Below are positions 20,891 to 31,293 of a DNA stretch of 64,000 nt, piece after piece. The stretch is from Ophiostoma sp. CBS 140.51 (Eukaryota > Ascomycota > Sordariomycetes > Ophiostomatales > Ophiostomataceae). A model generated the notes under the pieces. The model did no database searches, was not told where the DNA came from, and worked only from the letters and a program-made list of their open reading frames with translations. How positions within the stretch are numbered: the first letter of the stretch is position 1; every line of letters starts with the position of its first letter. Where the stretch lies: the NCBI GenBank assembly GCA_029298735.1, contig JANSLP010000041.1, positions 1 through 64,000 of the forward strand, written 5' to 3'. The position numbers and the translations under genes were made by a program.

Positions 20891-23800
20891 ATGCGGCGGT
20901 CCAACAGCACCACACCACAATACCATCCGCCACGAATATCGCCAATCGCGACAAAGGCAGCATCGACAATAACAACGACGATAACTGCAAAGCCGACGAC
21001 GACCACCACAACCACACCACGACCACCCACCACCACCAATGCGTCGCCGCGCGTGTCGCTACCACCGTCCTCACGACCGCGCCGTCCTGCCTCGACAATA
21101 GGCATCGACGCGAAACGAGCCACAGCATCAACAACAGCAATATCCTCGGCTCGATCGACGTTATCAACAGTGTCAAGAGCGTCCTCGACAGTCTCGTCCA
21201 CGTCTGCCACGCAAACACCACGGCCCTTCACCTCATCCAATCCACCTCCTCCTTCTCTCTCGTCGACGGGCACACCCCGCCTTGCCCTCCGCGCCCGTGA
21301 CCGCAATGCCGCGCTGTCCTCCCGGCCGGCCACTCCTCGATTCCTAAAACCACCTCTTCCACCTCCAACGCCGAGATCAACACTTTCTACTCAGTCCACG
21401 CTCTCATCACCCTCTTCTCCTCTGTCACCCACCATGGGCTACGACAAGGACACGCCGCGCAAGCCAACACTGGCTTCGCGGCCGTTCACACGGGCACCCC
21501 TGACGCCCAAGATTGCCGCCTCCTCAACTCCCTCAAGGACACCAACTCTCAGCTCCAACAACTCTTATTCCAGTAACAACAACTCTACCTCGCCCTACCA
21601 GACTGTCACTGTGTCTACGCCACTTGCCAGACGCGTCACCGGTCTCTCGTCGACCAGCAACAGTAGCAGCAGCCACTACCACAGCGGCAACAATGACACG
21701 ACATCGCCAGCCCCATCATCCGGTGCAGGTGTCCCGTCCTACCTCAACAATGTGACACCGCGCTCGGGTGCACGCCAGAGCCGTGTTGATGGCGGCAGCA
21801 CGACGCCGACGGGCACACCCAACGGCCAAGGATATGGCTTGGGCATTGGCGTGACTGGCAACAACAACAGCGCCTCCTCTGACCCGGACTCCAAGTTCTT
21901 TTATGCCAGCGAGGCCAAGTCGTCCGTCTCTGTGGCTCCCTCGGCTTCGGCTGCAGCACATGCGTCTCACAGCACGCCCACGCCCACGCTCGCCATGGCC
22001 GGCCACTCGTCATCCAGCCTCGCTGCAACACCGTCTGGACGTCCTGCATCGACCTTTTTTTATGCCAACGGCAAGTCCCTGCCGCCGGCCAACGGACACT
22101 CTCCGGCTTCGGCCTCGACCTCGGCTTTCCCCGCCCATATCCCTCCGCCCATGGTCTCGCCCACACTTTCGAGTACACCCGCCGCGTCCAAGTTTGTCCA
22201 TGCCAACGGTGCCGCTCTTGAGCGCAAACTCTCGTCTTCTTCGTCCACTCGGAGAGCACCAGCCACACCTACCATGACCCAACAGCAGCAGCACCACCAA
22301 CAACACCAAGCCTCTGCCTCGTCTCGTCCTCTCTCACCCGTCAAGATGGCTGCTGTCTCGCCCTACCCTTTGCAGAAGAGCATGTCCTTCCCGGTGGTGC
22401 CGTCAACCTCGTCTGGCTCGTCTTCTGTGAATGGCAGCACCAACAATGCAAACTCGAGCACAGGCCACCGCCCATCTATCCCTGGAAACTTGTCACTCAA
22501 TGCCGCAGCCACAACCGTCGGTACGCAGCCTCTTGTCGCTTCGCCCGGTCCTGTCTCTCCGGGAAGTGGCCGCCTTGATGTAATCTCTCGCCAACGCAGC
22601 AACTTTAGCGCCAGCATCGGCAGCATTGGGTCTAACAGCAGTGCCGGTGGCGGCGGCGGTCACTCTCGTAAGGGTAGCTTGACCATTGCGGACCCGCCGA
22701 CCGTGGCACGTCTGCTGCACTCCTCCCAGCCCAACTCAGAAGTGCCCTCGCCTGCTTCGGGCCAGTTCCCCGCCTATCCGTTCCCCAGCGTCTCGAGCCC
22801 TGGAGCATCCAGCAACGGCACCAACAATGCCGCCAGCAGCGGTCTGGCAGCGATTCTGCAGGCCGCCGACGATCTTGCCGAGGATGACGAAGGTAGTGAG
22901 GCGGACCACAATGAAGACGGTGAGGGCAGTCACGGCGACGACGACCACACTGGCGGCAAAGACAGCCGCCGCAGCAGCACCAATGTCTCCGCTTCGGGCG
23001 CTGGCCACACCCACAGCCAGGTCGACGAACTCGTCACCATGGCCCGCCGGGAACGCAAAGTCCAAGACCTCGAAATTACCAATGCTTCCCTCGAAGCCAT
23101 CAACCGGTCGCTCGAGAGACAGCTCCGCAAGCAAAAGAATGAGCTCAGGCAGTTCCGCCGTCTCTCTCGGTCGGGCCGTTTGTCCCTCGCACCCTCCACC
23201 GCCCCCGGTGGCTCTGTGGGAGGTGGCAGCCGCATCACTTCGTCGTCCACCGTCGAGGGCCCCATCCAGGACATGGACCAGCTGTTGGGCGAAGACGATT
23301 CGTTCCTGGAAGAGTTTGACGATGAGTACGGCTCTGATATGGAGGTGTCGTACAACGAAGACGAAGACGACGATTCCTCGTCTTCGTATTCTGAGGGTGA
23401 CACCCGCCGCAAACGTGACGAGCGCCGCTTGCAGCTCGACCTCGCTCAGCACCGCCAACTTCTCGTGGACAGCCAAAAGATCAACCAGAGCATCAAGCGG
23501 TGCATGAACTGGACCGAGGCACTGATCCAGGAGGGACAAAAGGCGCTGGCGTTTCAGGTGCGGGTGAGCGAGGTGCAGCTGGGTGGGCGGGTGCTGGCGG
23601 CGGATGAAGTCGAGGAACGCGAGCAGCGCGAGCGTGATGCGAAAGCCAACGACGCCAGTGAACGGAGTGCACTTCTCCTCAAAGAGAGCGAGCTGTTGCT
23701 GGAGGACGACGACCACTTCGACGATCAAAGCGAGTTGAACGTCGCTCACGACATTGAGTCGGTTGCTGCGCTCAAGGTTGACGGCGCCGTCGAAGCATCT

Positions 23801-24259
23801 GCTGTCGCCGCTGACGCGACGTCGGCCGACGCGTCCACGTCCAGCACCGCCAACACACCCGCTTCGTCCTCCACCGACGATCACGACCAGGCGAACCGCG
23901 ACGAAGCCTTCAGCCCCATCAGTCACAACATCCGGACAGTGCGGTTCGACACGGGGGATGGTGATGAGAAGGCGGATGCACCTGTGAAGGTCGATGTTCC
24001 GTCTCTCGACAATATTGCAACTGCTTCCGTGCCAGAAGCAGGCCAAGTCGAAGCTGCATCGGAACTTAACACCATGCCGGACACGCCGTCCAAACCACCG
24101 CCTGCTCCTGTTGTTGAGGATGCAGCGCCGATACTCACAAGCCCACCTGAACCGGCGCCCGCACAAGATGTCGTTGCTGCACCTCCAGATGTGGCCGCAA
24201 CGCTGACAGAAACTCCGCCGACTGCTGTACCTGCAGAAGTAGCGACAGCAACAACATAG
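20891..24259 (+). CDS. Large Ser/Thr/Pro-rich disordered protein with conserved coiled-coil C-terminal region (about 1122 aa)
   Basis: I do not recognise the family. Residues 1 to about 700 are almost wholly low complexity (Ser, Thr, Pro, Ala, Asn) with repeated SKFFYASEAKS/STFFYANGKS/SKFVHANGAA-type short motifs, about 50-60 residues apart, that may be docking sites. A coiled coil follows at about 712-760 (MARRERKVQDLEITNASLEA), then an acidic stretch (MEVSYNEDEDDDSSSS). An ordered helical block at about 845-917 (LDLAQHRQLLVDSQKINQSI; WTEALIQEGQKALAFQVRVS) looks like the conserved part. The tail is Ala/Pro/acidic. This architecture suggests a scaffold, for example at the cortex or cytoskeleton, but that is inference. 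The start is placed at 20891 because of the CCACC context; the ATG at 20660 is in the same frame and cannot be excluded. Confidence 0.7.
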   Translation: MRRSNSTTPQYHPPRISPIATKAASTITTTITAKPTTTTTTTPRPPTTTNASPRVSLPPSSRPRRPASTIGIDAKRATASTTAISSARSTLSTVSRASSTVSSTSATQTPRPFTSSNPPPPSLSSTGTPRLALRARDRNAALSSRPATPRFLKPPLPPPTPRSTLSTQSTLSSPSSPLSPTMGYDKDTPRKPTLASRPFTRAPLTPKIAASSTPSRTPTLSSNNSYSSNNNSTSPYQTVTVSTPLARRVTGLSSTSNSSSSHYHSGNNDTTSPAPSSGAGVPSYLNNVTPRSGARQSRVDGGSTTPTGTPNGQGYGLGIGVTGNNNSASSDPDSKFFYASEAKSSVSVAPSASAAAHASHSTPTPTLAMAGHSSSSLAATPSGRPASTFFYANGKSLPPANGHSPASASTSAFPAHIPPPMVSPTLSSTPAASKFVHANGAALERKLSSSSSTRRAPATPTMTQQQQHHQQHQASASSRPLSPVKMAAVSPYPLQKSMSFPVVPSTSSGSSSVNGSTNNANSSTGHRPSIPGNLSLNAAATTVGTQPLVASPGPVSPGSGRLDVISRQRSNFSASIGSIGSNSSAGGGGGHSRKGSLTIADPPTVARLLHSSQPNSEVPSPASGQFPAYPFPSVSSPGASSNGTNNAASSGLAAILQAADDLAEDDEGSEADHNEDGEGSHGDDDHTGGKDSRRSSTNVSASGAGHTHSQVDELVTMARRERKVQDLEITNASLEAINRSLERQLRKQKNELRQFRRLSRSGRLSLAPSTAPGGSVGGGSRITSSSTVEGPIQDMDQLLGEDDSFLEEFDDEYGSDMEVSYNEDEDDDSSSSYSEGDTRRKRDERRLQLDLAQHRQLLVDSQKINQSIKRCMNWTEALIQEGQKALAFQVRVSEVQLGGRVLAADEVEEREQRERDAKANDASERSALLLKESELLLEDDDHFDDQSELNVAHDIESVAALKVDGAVEASAVAADATSADASTSSTANTPASSSTDDHDQANRDEAFSPISHNIRTVRFDTGDGDEKADAPVKVDVPSLDNIATASVPEAGQVEAASELNTMPDTPSKPPPAPVVEDAAPILTSPPEPAPAQDVVAAPPDVAATLTETPPTAVPAEVATATT

Positions 24260-25672
24260 ACAACATACACCAAACGCCCACACCGGCAAACACTCATTCA
24301 CTTCCTTTCTTTTATCTTTCTCTGCACACCAACTTTTCCTATGTCTGTACCACCACCACTATATGAACGAACAACAAATCGACAACAAACAAATCACCAC
24401 TCAACCATTTTCTTTTTCTTTTTTCTTTTCTGTCTATACACTGGATACGGACGGCGTACCTGGGGAAACCAAAACAACAAAATCCCACAGCAACAACAGG
24501 GTCGGGGCACATCTGCTAGACGTTCTTCTCACTTCTTTTCTTTTCTTCTTTCGCTATTTTCTTCGCTTCTCTTTTTCCTCCTCCCCCACCGCATGACCCG
24601 ATACCCGTAATCGACAGCCATCAAGAAAACCTACCACAGCACATGAGACATGACAACACACAAATAAACAAACACGACAAAAACTACTGTATGACAAACT
24701 ACGACATGCCGACAGACCGAGACACAAACAACCCCAACAATGGGATAATGAATAAAAAGACACCACGAAACCCATTTTGTATACTTTAACGACAATCGAG
24801 CCATCTCTCTTTCTTTGTTTTAATACTTGCATCTGCCTCTTTTTGCATTTTGGTCTCTGGTTTATTGGGACGCAACGACCTTATGAAAAACACAACACAA
24901 TCAGCGTCTTTGTACTTGTTTTGGCTCCCATTTTTGTTTCTTTATACCAGTCTTTCGTCTCACTGTCTATTCTTGTCTTTTTGTCTTCCTGTCTCCTGTC
25001 ATATTATTTGTCATTTTGATTTTCCAGTCTTTTAGCCTAGGCTCATCTCATGGCTCATTTATGTGGTTTCCTTTTTATTGGCTTCATGGGATCGTGGGTT
25101 TATATATACCAGAAACACCCACACGGGCATGCGTATCTTGTTATTTCTGGAGCGATTCTTTCCCCTCTTTCACAACATCACAACATAACTCACAGAACGC
25201 ACACCGCACACAACCGCCACTCAAACAGATACCCCCTGTCTACTTTTTCTTTTTGTCTGATTTTCTTTCTCTCTCTCTTTCTTTCACCATCTTAGTTGAA
25301 TACGATCATCTAATTTGTCTGCACCGAGCTATGTCAACAGAATGTGAACATATTGAGTAAACAATGATCCAGATTGAGACACTGTCACAATGAAGCCGAC
25401 CCTGAAAACGTGCATTGACACGCTAACGGATGAGCAGGGTCTCAGCCGGCCGCCGCCTCAAAGTCCGCCCCCAAAAATCGCGTTCTAGCGAGGGGCAAGC
25501 CCTGGAAAGACGTCCGCTAATGCCGCTAACAATTGCCGCCACAAAGCGTTCCGTCCAGTCACACGTCTTCCATTGTCGTCTTTGATTAGCGCGACGTCCT
25601 TTCGTCTCTTCCCTAGGACTTCTCTTCCATGATCCACGACCAACGACCTTCTCTTTCCTCTCCTCCTCCAAC
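24260..25672. other. Intergenic region, pyrimidine-rich
   Basis: The 3' region of the preceding gene and the promoter and leader of the cytochrome b5-domain gene. The plus strand has many T and CT runs (24400-24600, 25200-25320). No gene is supported. Confidence 0.65.
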
Positions 25673-26806
25673 ATGGGCGTCATCGGCATTACCCTGATTG
25701 TTGCTTCAATCGCTATTTTCATCATGTACCCGTCAACATGGCGCGCGCTGGCGCAGCCATTCCTACAGTGGCGGCAGACCGAAGCCGCCGAGGAATCACC
25801 CTCGACTGCGACCACTCCCTCAAACTCGAGAGACGTTAAACCAAAGACCGCAGCCGCGGCGACGAATGGCCACGCAACGACAGCTCCGGCCAAGACTGAG
25901 GACAGCAACCGCACAGCTATGCCTCCCCCGCCGAGAATACGAATGCCGATAGAGAACACTGAGGACGAGGAAGAAGACGAGGACGAGGAGGCGGCCACAC
26001 CAAAGGCCGTCCCCGCGATCGTCCAGAACGGCGGCGCAATCCCGACACTTTCCCTCTCTGCCGACAGTGATGACGAAGATGACGACACCGACAACATGCC
26101 GCCTCCCATGTTTCCGTCACCCTACTCTGCCCAGCGAGCCGGCGCATCCGCCGATCCGTCGAGGAGGGCGGCACCGTCTACTACTACTAAACTCTCGACT
26201 GCTTCGACCCCTACCTTTGGCATGATGGCCCCGCCGCCACGACCGGCCGTCAACCGCGGCGCTGCTGCCCTGGCGCCTGTCAACGCCGCTCGCCGGCCCG
26301 CCAACCTCCCGATTCCCAACCGGGGGCCCCCACAAGCCCTACGCGCACCGGCTTCGTCATCATCTTCCTCCCTCGCCCCACCTCCCTCCAGCACGACAAA
26401 ACCCAACAAACCCGCCCGCAAGGTCGTCTTGGCCCCTGGACACAGCCCGCTCGACTGGGCCCGCGTCGCGTCCGACCCGGTCGGCAACCGTCTGCGAGGC
26501 GACCTCCCCGCCGATGCCCCGTATTTGTTGAGAGTCACCCCGTCGCAACTCAAACAGATGAACGGCCGCAAGGGCCGCGACGCGTGGACGGCGCTGGGCG
26601 GCATGGTCTACAACATTTCACCGTACGTGCCCTTCCACCCGGGCGGGGCGGGCGAGCTGCTGCGGTGCGCCGGCAAGGATGGTACGCAGTTGTTTAACGA
26701 TGTGCACTCGTGGGTCAACTATGACAATATGTTGTCGGCGTGCCGGATTGGGGTGATGGTGGAGGAGCATGCGGCGACGACGAGTCCGATGGAGGAGATG
26801 GACTGA
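25673..26806 (+). CDS. Membrane-anchored cytochrome b5-domain protein (NCB5OR/Irc21-type heme domain), 377 aa
   Basis: An N-terminal transmembrane segment (about 3-24, GVIGITLIVASIAIFIMYP) is followed by about 250 low-complexity residues (acidic stretch NTEDEEEDEDEEA, then Pro/Ala/Ser-rich). A C-terminal cytochrome b5-like domain spans about 285-365. The heme ligands are His322 in the HPGG box (PFHPGGAGELL) and His345 in DVHSWVNYDNML. The second motif, His followed by SWVNY/RWVNY, marks the b5 domain of cytochrome b5 reductase 4 (NCB5OR) and yeast Irc21, not classical microsomal b5. No reductase domain follows, so it would act as an electron carrier to a separate partner; in the family, links to sterol/lipid desaturation and genome stability have been proposed. 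The N-terminal position of the anchor differs from tail-anchored microsomal b5. No intron is needed. Confidence 0.9.
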   Translation: MGVIGITLIVASIAIFIMYPSTWRALAQPFLQWRQTEAAEESPSTATTPSNSRDVKPKTAAAATNGHATTAPAKTEDSNRTAMPPPPRIRMPIENTEDEEEDEDEEAATPKAVPAIVQNGGAIPTLSLSADSDDEDDDTDNMPPPMFPSPYSAQRAGASADPSRRAAPSTTTKLSTASTPTFGMMAPPPRPAVNRGAAALAPVNAARRPANLPIPNRGPPQALRAPASSSSSSLAPPPSSTTKPNKPARKVVLAPGHSPLDWARVASDPVGNRLRGDLPADAPYLLRVTPSQLKQMNGRKGRDAWTALGGMVYNISPYVPFHPGGAGELLRCAGKDGTQLFNDVHSWVNYDNMLSACRIGVMVEEHAATTSPMEEMD

Positions 26807-26957
26807 CGAGGCCTCGATCGAAGGTGAGCCGAAGGCGAGCTGAGGCGAGTGTATACAAAGAGCACATAGAGCACACATGTAAAGTAGAGTACATCAGTAC
26901 CAAAGATACCCATAGAATAGAAGTGCTCTGCACATCATATTACCTGCTACGCCGGGT

Positions 26958-29900
26958 CTACCTACGACTCCTAAATTTAAACTTGAGCCCATCATCCTCG
27001 TCGTCGCTGTCATTGATGGTAATGTGGGCGGGCGTCGACCCGGACGCCAGCGTGCCCGACGAGATGGAACTGCTTGTTGCTGCTGCTGCTGCTCCCCTTC
27101 TTGGCCGTTTCGCAGCCGGTGGTGGCGCTGCTGCTGTTGCTGCTGGTTGTCGTTTGGAGCCACGGCCATTTCTCGTCTCTGCCGTCGTGGACGTCGTGCT
27201 CGCCTGGGTTGAGTCTGGCGGCGTGTCAAAGATGACCAGAGAGGACGACGTCATGGAGGATGGGTCGACAACAGAACCGCCTGCACCGCCTGAAGGTGTC
27301 CTTGTTTGTGACGCTGTTGCTTGACTTTGACGCACAGCCGCCGTGCGAGCACCCACTTTGCCAGCCCGTGTCCTTGGCAGGTCGGAGGAAGGCGGCTGTG
27401 ATGTAGTTGCTTCTGCCGACAGTGAGGCATCGTTGTCTTGGCCTGTGTGGTGCCGCTGGCTCTGGCGTGTCGGCCGTGTTGACCTTGTAGTTGGTGGAGG
27501 TGGTGGTGGCGGCGGCGGCGGCTGTGGTGGAGTAGGGAACCCCAGCTCGTCCTCTTCGTCACCATCTTCTGGGTCAGTGTCTGGAACGACATCAACATCC
27601 ACTGAGGGTGCATCCACCGACACAACATCAACGTCAACGTCAATGCTTGTGCTGCGGTGTGAAGGGGCACGTCTACTACTTCTTCCGTCGCGGACAGGCA
27701 GAATCTCGGATGGCGTCAACAAAGCACTGGTATGCTCGGCTGGCGTGCCATTCCGTGTTCTCTTTATGCTGTCCGGCCTCTCTTCACGGTCATCCCGGCC
27801 CTCCAGCCAGTACCCATCGCCGATGCCGTATTCTTTGGTCTTGGCCGGTTCGAGACCGACAATCACGCGCGGTGGTGGACGCCCGATCACGTCGCCCTGG
27901 CGGCGGAACTTTTTGAAATTGCGGCGGCCGTTCCACTCTGGATTCCACCGGGAGCCGCCGTTTTCAGTAGTTGTAGTGTTTGTTCGTGAGGTGTCCCTCC
28001 CCGCCGGCTTCCTGACTTCAATGGTCTCCACCAGAGTCAGCTTGCGGATGGCTTCCGCGTCAAGACCGTCATCGGGCAATTCTGCCAGTCGCGCCCGTTC
28101 TGCCGCCAGTTTTTGTTCGGCAGCTTCACGATTCCGCCGGGCCTGGTCCAGAATGTCCGCCTCGGTCATTTCCTTTTTGATAGCGACTTCTTTTTTTGGA
28201 ACAAGCTCAATATCGTCGTCCACATCCTCTGCCTCACTGTCCTCGACTCTCGGTACTGGGTCGTGGCCGGCCTCGATACGCCGACGCTTGACGGCCGCCG
28301 CGGTAGGTGCAATGTCGTCCATGACGTCGTCTTCGTCGTCGTCGGCGACGGCCATCTTTTGCTTTTGCGATGCTGGTGCACCCCGCTTGCTTCTTCTTAC
28401 GGGTGCCTCGTTTTCGGGGTCATTATCCTGCGCCTGCTGCGACATGAACATGTCTTCGTCACCGCGTGCCTGCGACTGTGAAGGTTTGATGTTGTTCGAG
28501 TCGAGTGCAGCCAGAGCGTTGGTGACAGGCCCGCCGTCGTCGTCAATGTCCGACGATGCCAGGTCCGCGTCAAAACCCTTGAACCGGCTCGCCGTAACGC
28601 CCCGACGGCCGCGCCGGCGTGTGGCTGTCGACAATTGTGACATGCTCATGCTCGGTGGTGGTGGGCGCTGTGGCTCGTCTATGTCCCCAGAGGGTGCGAC
28701 GTCACCGGACGCGGTGACATCCATATCCATCGCCACTGCCGGCGTGGCCTCCACTTCGAGTGGCCGTCTGAGCATGCTTGGCTCTACGGCCAGAATCGCG
28801 TCCAGAAACTCCCGCTGGTCAATCAGGCGGTGGTCTAGTCGCAACGCCACGGCCGTCGTGAACCGCGTAAACCAGGCCACATGGTCGCCCTTGGCGGGGA
28901 CATAGCGGACCACCACCACACCACGACCCGCACTGCCGTCTTCAAACTCGCCCATGCCCTGTTCGCCGGCGACGCCCTTGACATAGCGGACAAAGTCGTC
29001 GACTTCAGTCTGCCTGGGGACGACGGCGTCTTCCCCGGAAAGAAGGATGGCCTTTCCCCTCCCCTGACTGATGGGTGGCAGCAAGTTGTCATACTGTTTC
29101 TGGTCGTAAAAGACAAAGGTGTAGCCCTCGAAAATATTGGCCCTTCTGGGGTCCGGGCCATAGGTGCTGCTGGGCCGGTTGCTTGGCTCGTCGCCGCGGG
29201 GCGGGAGGTGGTCGAGAGCGTTTGGCCAAGCGGCGTCCCAGTCGCTTTCGAGCGAGCCGTCAGACGCGGATGAGGTGACGGCTTCCAGAAAACTGTCGGT
29301 GACAATGTAGGCCCCACTGACGAGCGCCTGCAGGCCCCTCGACGTGTTGCGTTTCTTGGCCACCACGTGTGTTGTCTGGTCCCGCCGGAACTCGGCCAGA
29401 AACTTGACGTCCAAGGGTTCGAGGTTGCGCTTGAGTCGGGTCCACGGGTTTGACGGGTCGTCGGGTGCGGTTGAGCGCAGTTCTTTGCTGGTAAAGGAGA
29501 AGCTGAACACAACGGGCTGCCAGGAGATGGTGAACAGGTCGGCCATGTGGCCCATTTTGATGGTTGTGCGGTCCTCGGTCAAGACATGTTTTGTCCCCCG
29601 GATCTGGGTGCCGTTGACCACCGTTCCTATCTTGGTGGCCAAGTCTTCCACCGTCACTTGGGAGCGGGCATCGACGTCGCTGCCCTCGCCGTCGCGCACA
29701 GCGGCAACTTCAATCGTCAAGTGTTTGCGCGAAATCGTCTTGTCAGAGATGACGAGCTGGCCGGCTGTGTCTGTCAGTCTGCGTAGCAACGAGGTTAACA
29801 CAGCAAAAGGGGGTATACTTACGCTCCGCCCTCGTCCGGCCAAAGAGGTAGCGCTTGCCCGGGCGCAGCCAAAGCCGTCGGCCTGAAAAGTTAGTGGTGG

Positions 29901-29970
29901 TGAACAGAAAGAGTTGAGGTGTTGGAGACTTACCCTCAAAGGCATTGCCGGCATTCTCGAGCAGCCACAT
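26958..29970 (-). CDS. NBS1: Nibrin/NBS1, MRN complex subunit (about 967 aa, three exons)
   Basis: DNA double-strand-break sensor subunit acting with Mre11-Rad50 and recruiting Tel1/ATM. Exons are 29934-29970, 29823-29882 and 26958-29764. The introns are 51 and 58 nt, with donors GTAAGT and GTAAGTA and acceptors TTTTCAG and GACACAG. Splicing yields EGRRLWLRPGKRYLFGRT then EPGQLVISDKTISRKHL, the conserved FHA start. An alternative acceptor six nt upstream (29771/29770) also stays in frame. The FHA domain spans about 1-112 (TISRKHL, VNGT), and tandem BRCT-like regions about 115-390. A long acidic disordered linker follows. An Mre11-binding motif NFKKFRR lies near residue 648, and the end is acidic-aromatic-basic (DDEDDGLKFKFRSRR), like the Tel1/ATM-binding tail. 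A continuous frame upstream to 30173 is an artefact of reading through both introns. Convergent with the b5 gene, 151 bp apart. Confidence 0.9.
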
Positions 29971-30240
29971 GGCGGCAGACGTCCTGGTGAAGCAGAACGA
30001 ACTGATGAATGTTGGTGAAGAACAGGTGAGGCTGTCAAGTTGTTCACGACGCTTTTGGCGTAAATGGGTTTGGAGCGCGATGCGCGCACAAAATGAGTGG
30101 GGCCACTCCTGATCTGCTCCAGGCACCAACGCGCGTGCACGTGATCACGACGACGAGTCGACGACAATGACAAGCGACGTTCAAATGGTTCGAACTTGTT
30201 TGCTATTCATTCATAAATCATTCGCTATATCATTACTGAA

Positions 30241-31293
30241 TTACAGGCTGGGTTTCGCCGCCTTCTTTTGTTTCCGCGTGGTGGCCCATAGCCCTTCGAC
30301 GACTTCTCGCACAGCCTCGGGCAACGGCCCCCGCCTCATCTCGGCCACATTCGCTCGGATCTGCTCGACCGTCTTGGCTCCAAAGATGACGGCGTCTTTG
30401 GCATCTGTGAGAGCCGAGTGGTTCAGCAGCCAACGCATCGACGCTTCTTGCGTGGTCATGGGCGGGTCGGCGGCGGCACACACCATTTGCAGCCGGCGCA
30501 CCGCATCGTGCATCGCCGGCGTGTCGTAGATTTTGAGGTACGCCGGGAAAGCACTGGCGCCTTGCCACCGAGTGCGCTGAAGTCCTCCCTGGTTGTTGTT
30601 TTGAGGTGCATCACGTGCAGCGGTGACCTTCCCCGTTAGGAACCCACCGGCCAATGGACTGTATGCATAAAAGGCACATCCGTGGCGGCGCAGGAGTGGG
30701 AGGAGTTCATCCTCGGCCTCGCGCCGCAAGGCATTGTACATTCCCTGCACCAGGGCGGGTTTGATGAAGTTGTGCTTGTTACAAATCTCAAAAAAGGTGG
30801 CCACGTCGGCAGGTGCATAGTTGGAGAGGCCGTACTGGACACAGCGCCCGGACCGGACTTGACGGTCAAATGCAGCAGCTTGTTCTGCGAGTGGAGTGAC
30901 ATTGTCGTTGGCGTGGGCGTAGAGCGTGCGCACACTTGTAGTCCGCAAAAGGGAGAGCGACTTTGTGAGACTGGCGTTGATGAGAGCGTCTGTCAGAAAT
31001 GCCTCTCCAGGCCGGACAATGACCTTTGTATCAATGATAAAGGTTGGGGTTGATGATGAGGACAGTGAGGACGTTAAAGCCACGCCTTCTCCCAGACTTC
31101 TCGCCTCACCCAATAGCGTCTCCGTGTTCCAAGCATTGCCGGGAGGATAAGCGGCAGCCGAGTCGAGCGTGTCTAGTCCTAGACTGTGCAGCTCCTTCAG
31201 AAGAGAAGCGACTTTGTCGGGCGTGTCCCACGTGTACGTAAACGACTCCGCCGTCGTGCCGATGCTGCCGGCGCCAAAGACGAGACAAGGCAT
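30241..31293 (-). CDS. Aldo/keto reductase, 350 aa
   Basis: NADPH-dependent carbonyl reductase of the AKR superfamily (cytosolic TIM barrel). The full catalytic tetrad is visible: Asp44 and Tyr49 in DTLDSAAAYPPG, Lys90 in FIIDTKV, His127 in LYAHAND. The later barrel block (QYGLSNYAPADVATFFEIC) and the AYSPLAGGFLTGK motif resemble the AKR7 (aflatoxin-aldehyde reductase-like) and related fungal AKRs. A Ser-rich insert (SLSSSSTPTF) lies between Tyr49 and Lys90. The substrate is unknown. It lies in tandem downstream-to-upstream with NBS1 (270 bp from its start), with no sign of a shared function. ATG at 31293; no intron needed. Confidence 0.9.
   Translation of the reverse strand: MPCLVFGAGSIGTTAESFTYTWDTPDKVASLLKELHSLGLDTLDSAAAYPPGNAWNTETLLGEARSLGEGVALTSSLSSSSTPTFIIDTKVIVRPGEAFLTDALINASLTKSLSLLRTTSVRTLYAHANDNVTPLAEQAAAFDRQVRSGRCVQYGLSNYAPADVATFFEICNKHNFIKPALVQGMYNALRREAEDELLPLLRRHGCAFYAYSPLAGGFLTGKVTAARDAPQNNNQGGLQRTRWQGASAFPAYLKIYDTPAMHDAVRRLQMVCAAADPPMTTQEASMRWLLNHSALTDAKDAVIFGAKTVEQIRANVAEMRRGPLPEAVREVVEGLWATTRKQKKAAKPSL

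Noticed and set aside
22736..24301. 521-codon minus-strand frame opposite the large disordered protein
   Set aside because: Arg/Val-rich shadow of a low-complexity coding region, no recognisable domain.
27343..28905. 520-codon Ser-rich frame on the plus strand opposite NBS1
   Set aside because: Mirror of the acidic and Ser/Asp repeats of NBS1; NBS1 has clear domains and motifs.
29971..30173. N-terminal extension of the NBS1 frame
   Set aside because: Results from reading through both introns; no resemblance to NBS1, whose true start is the MWLLENAG exon at 29970.
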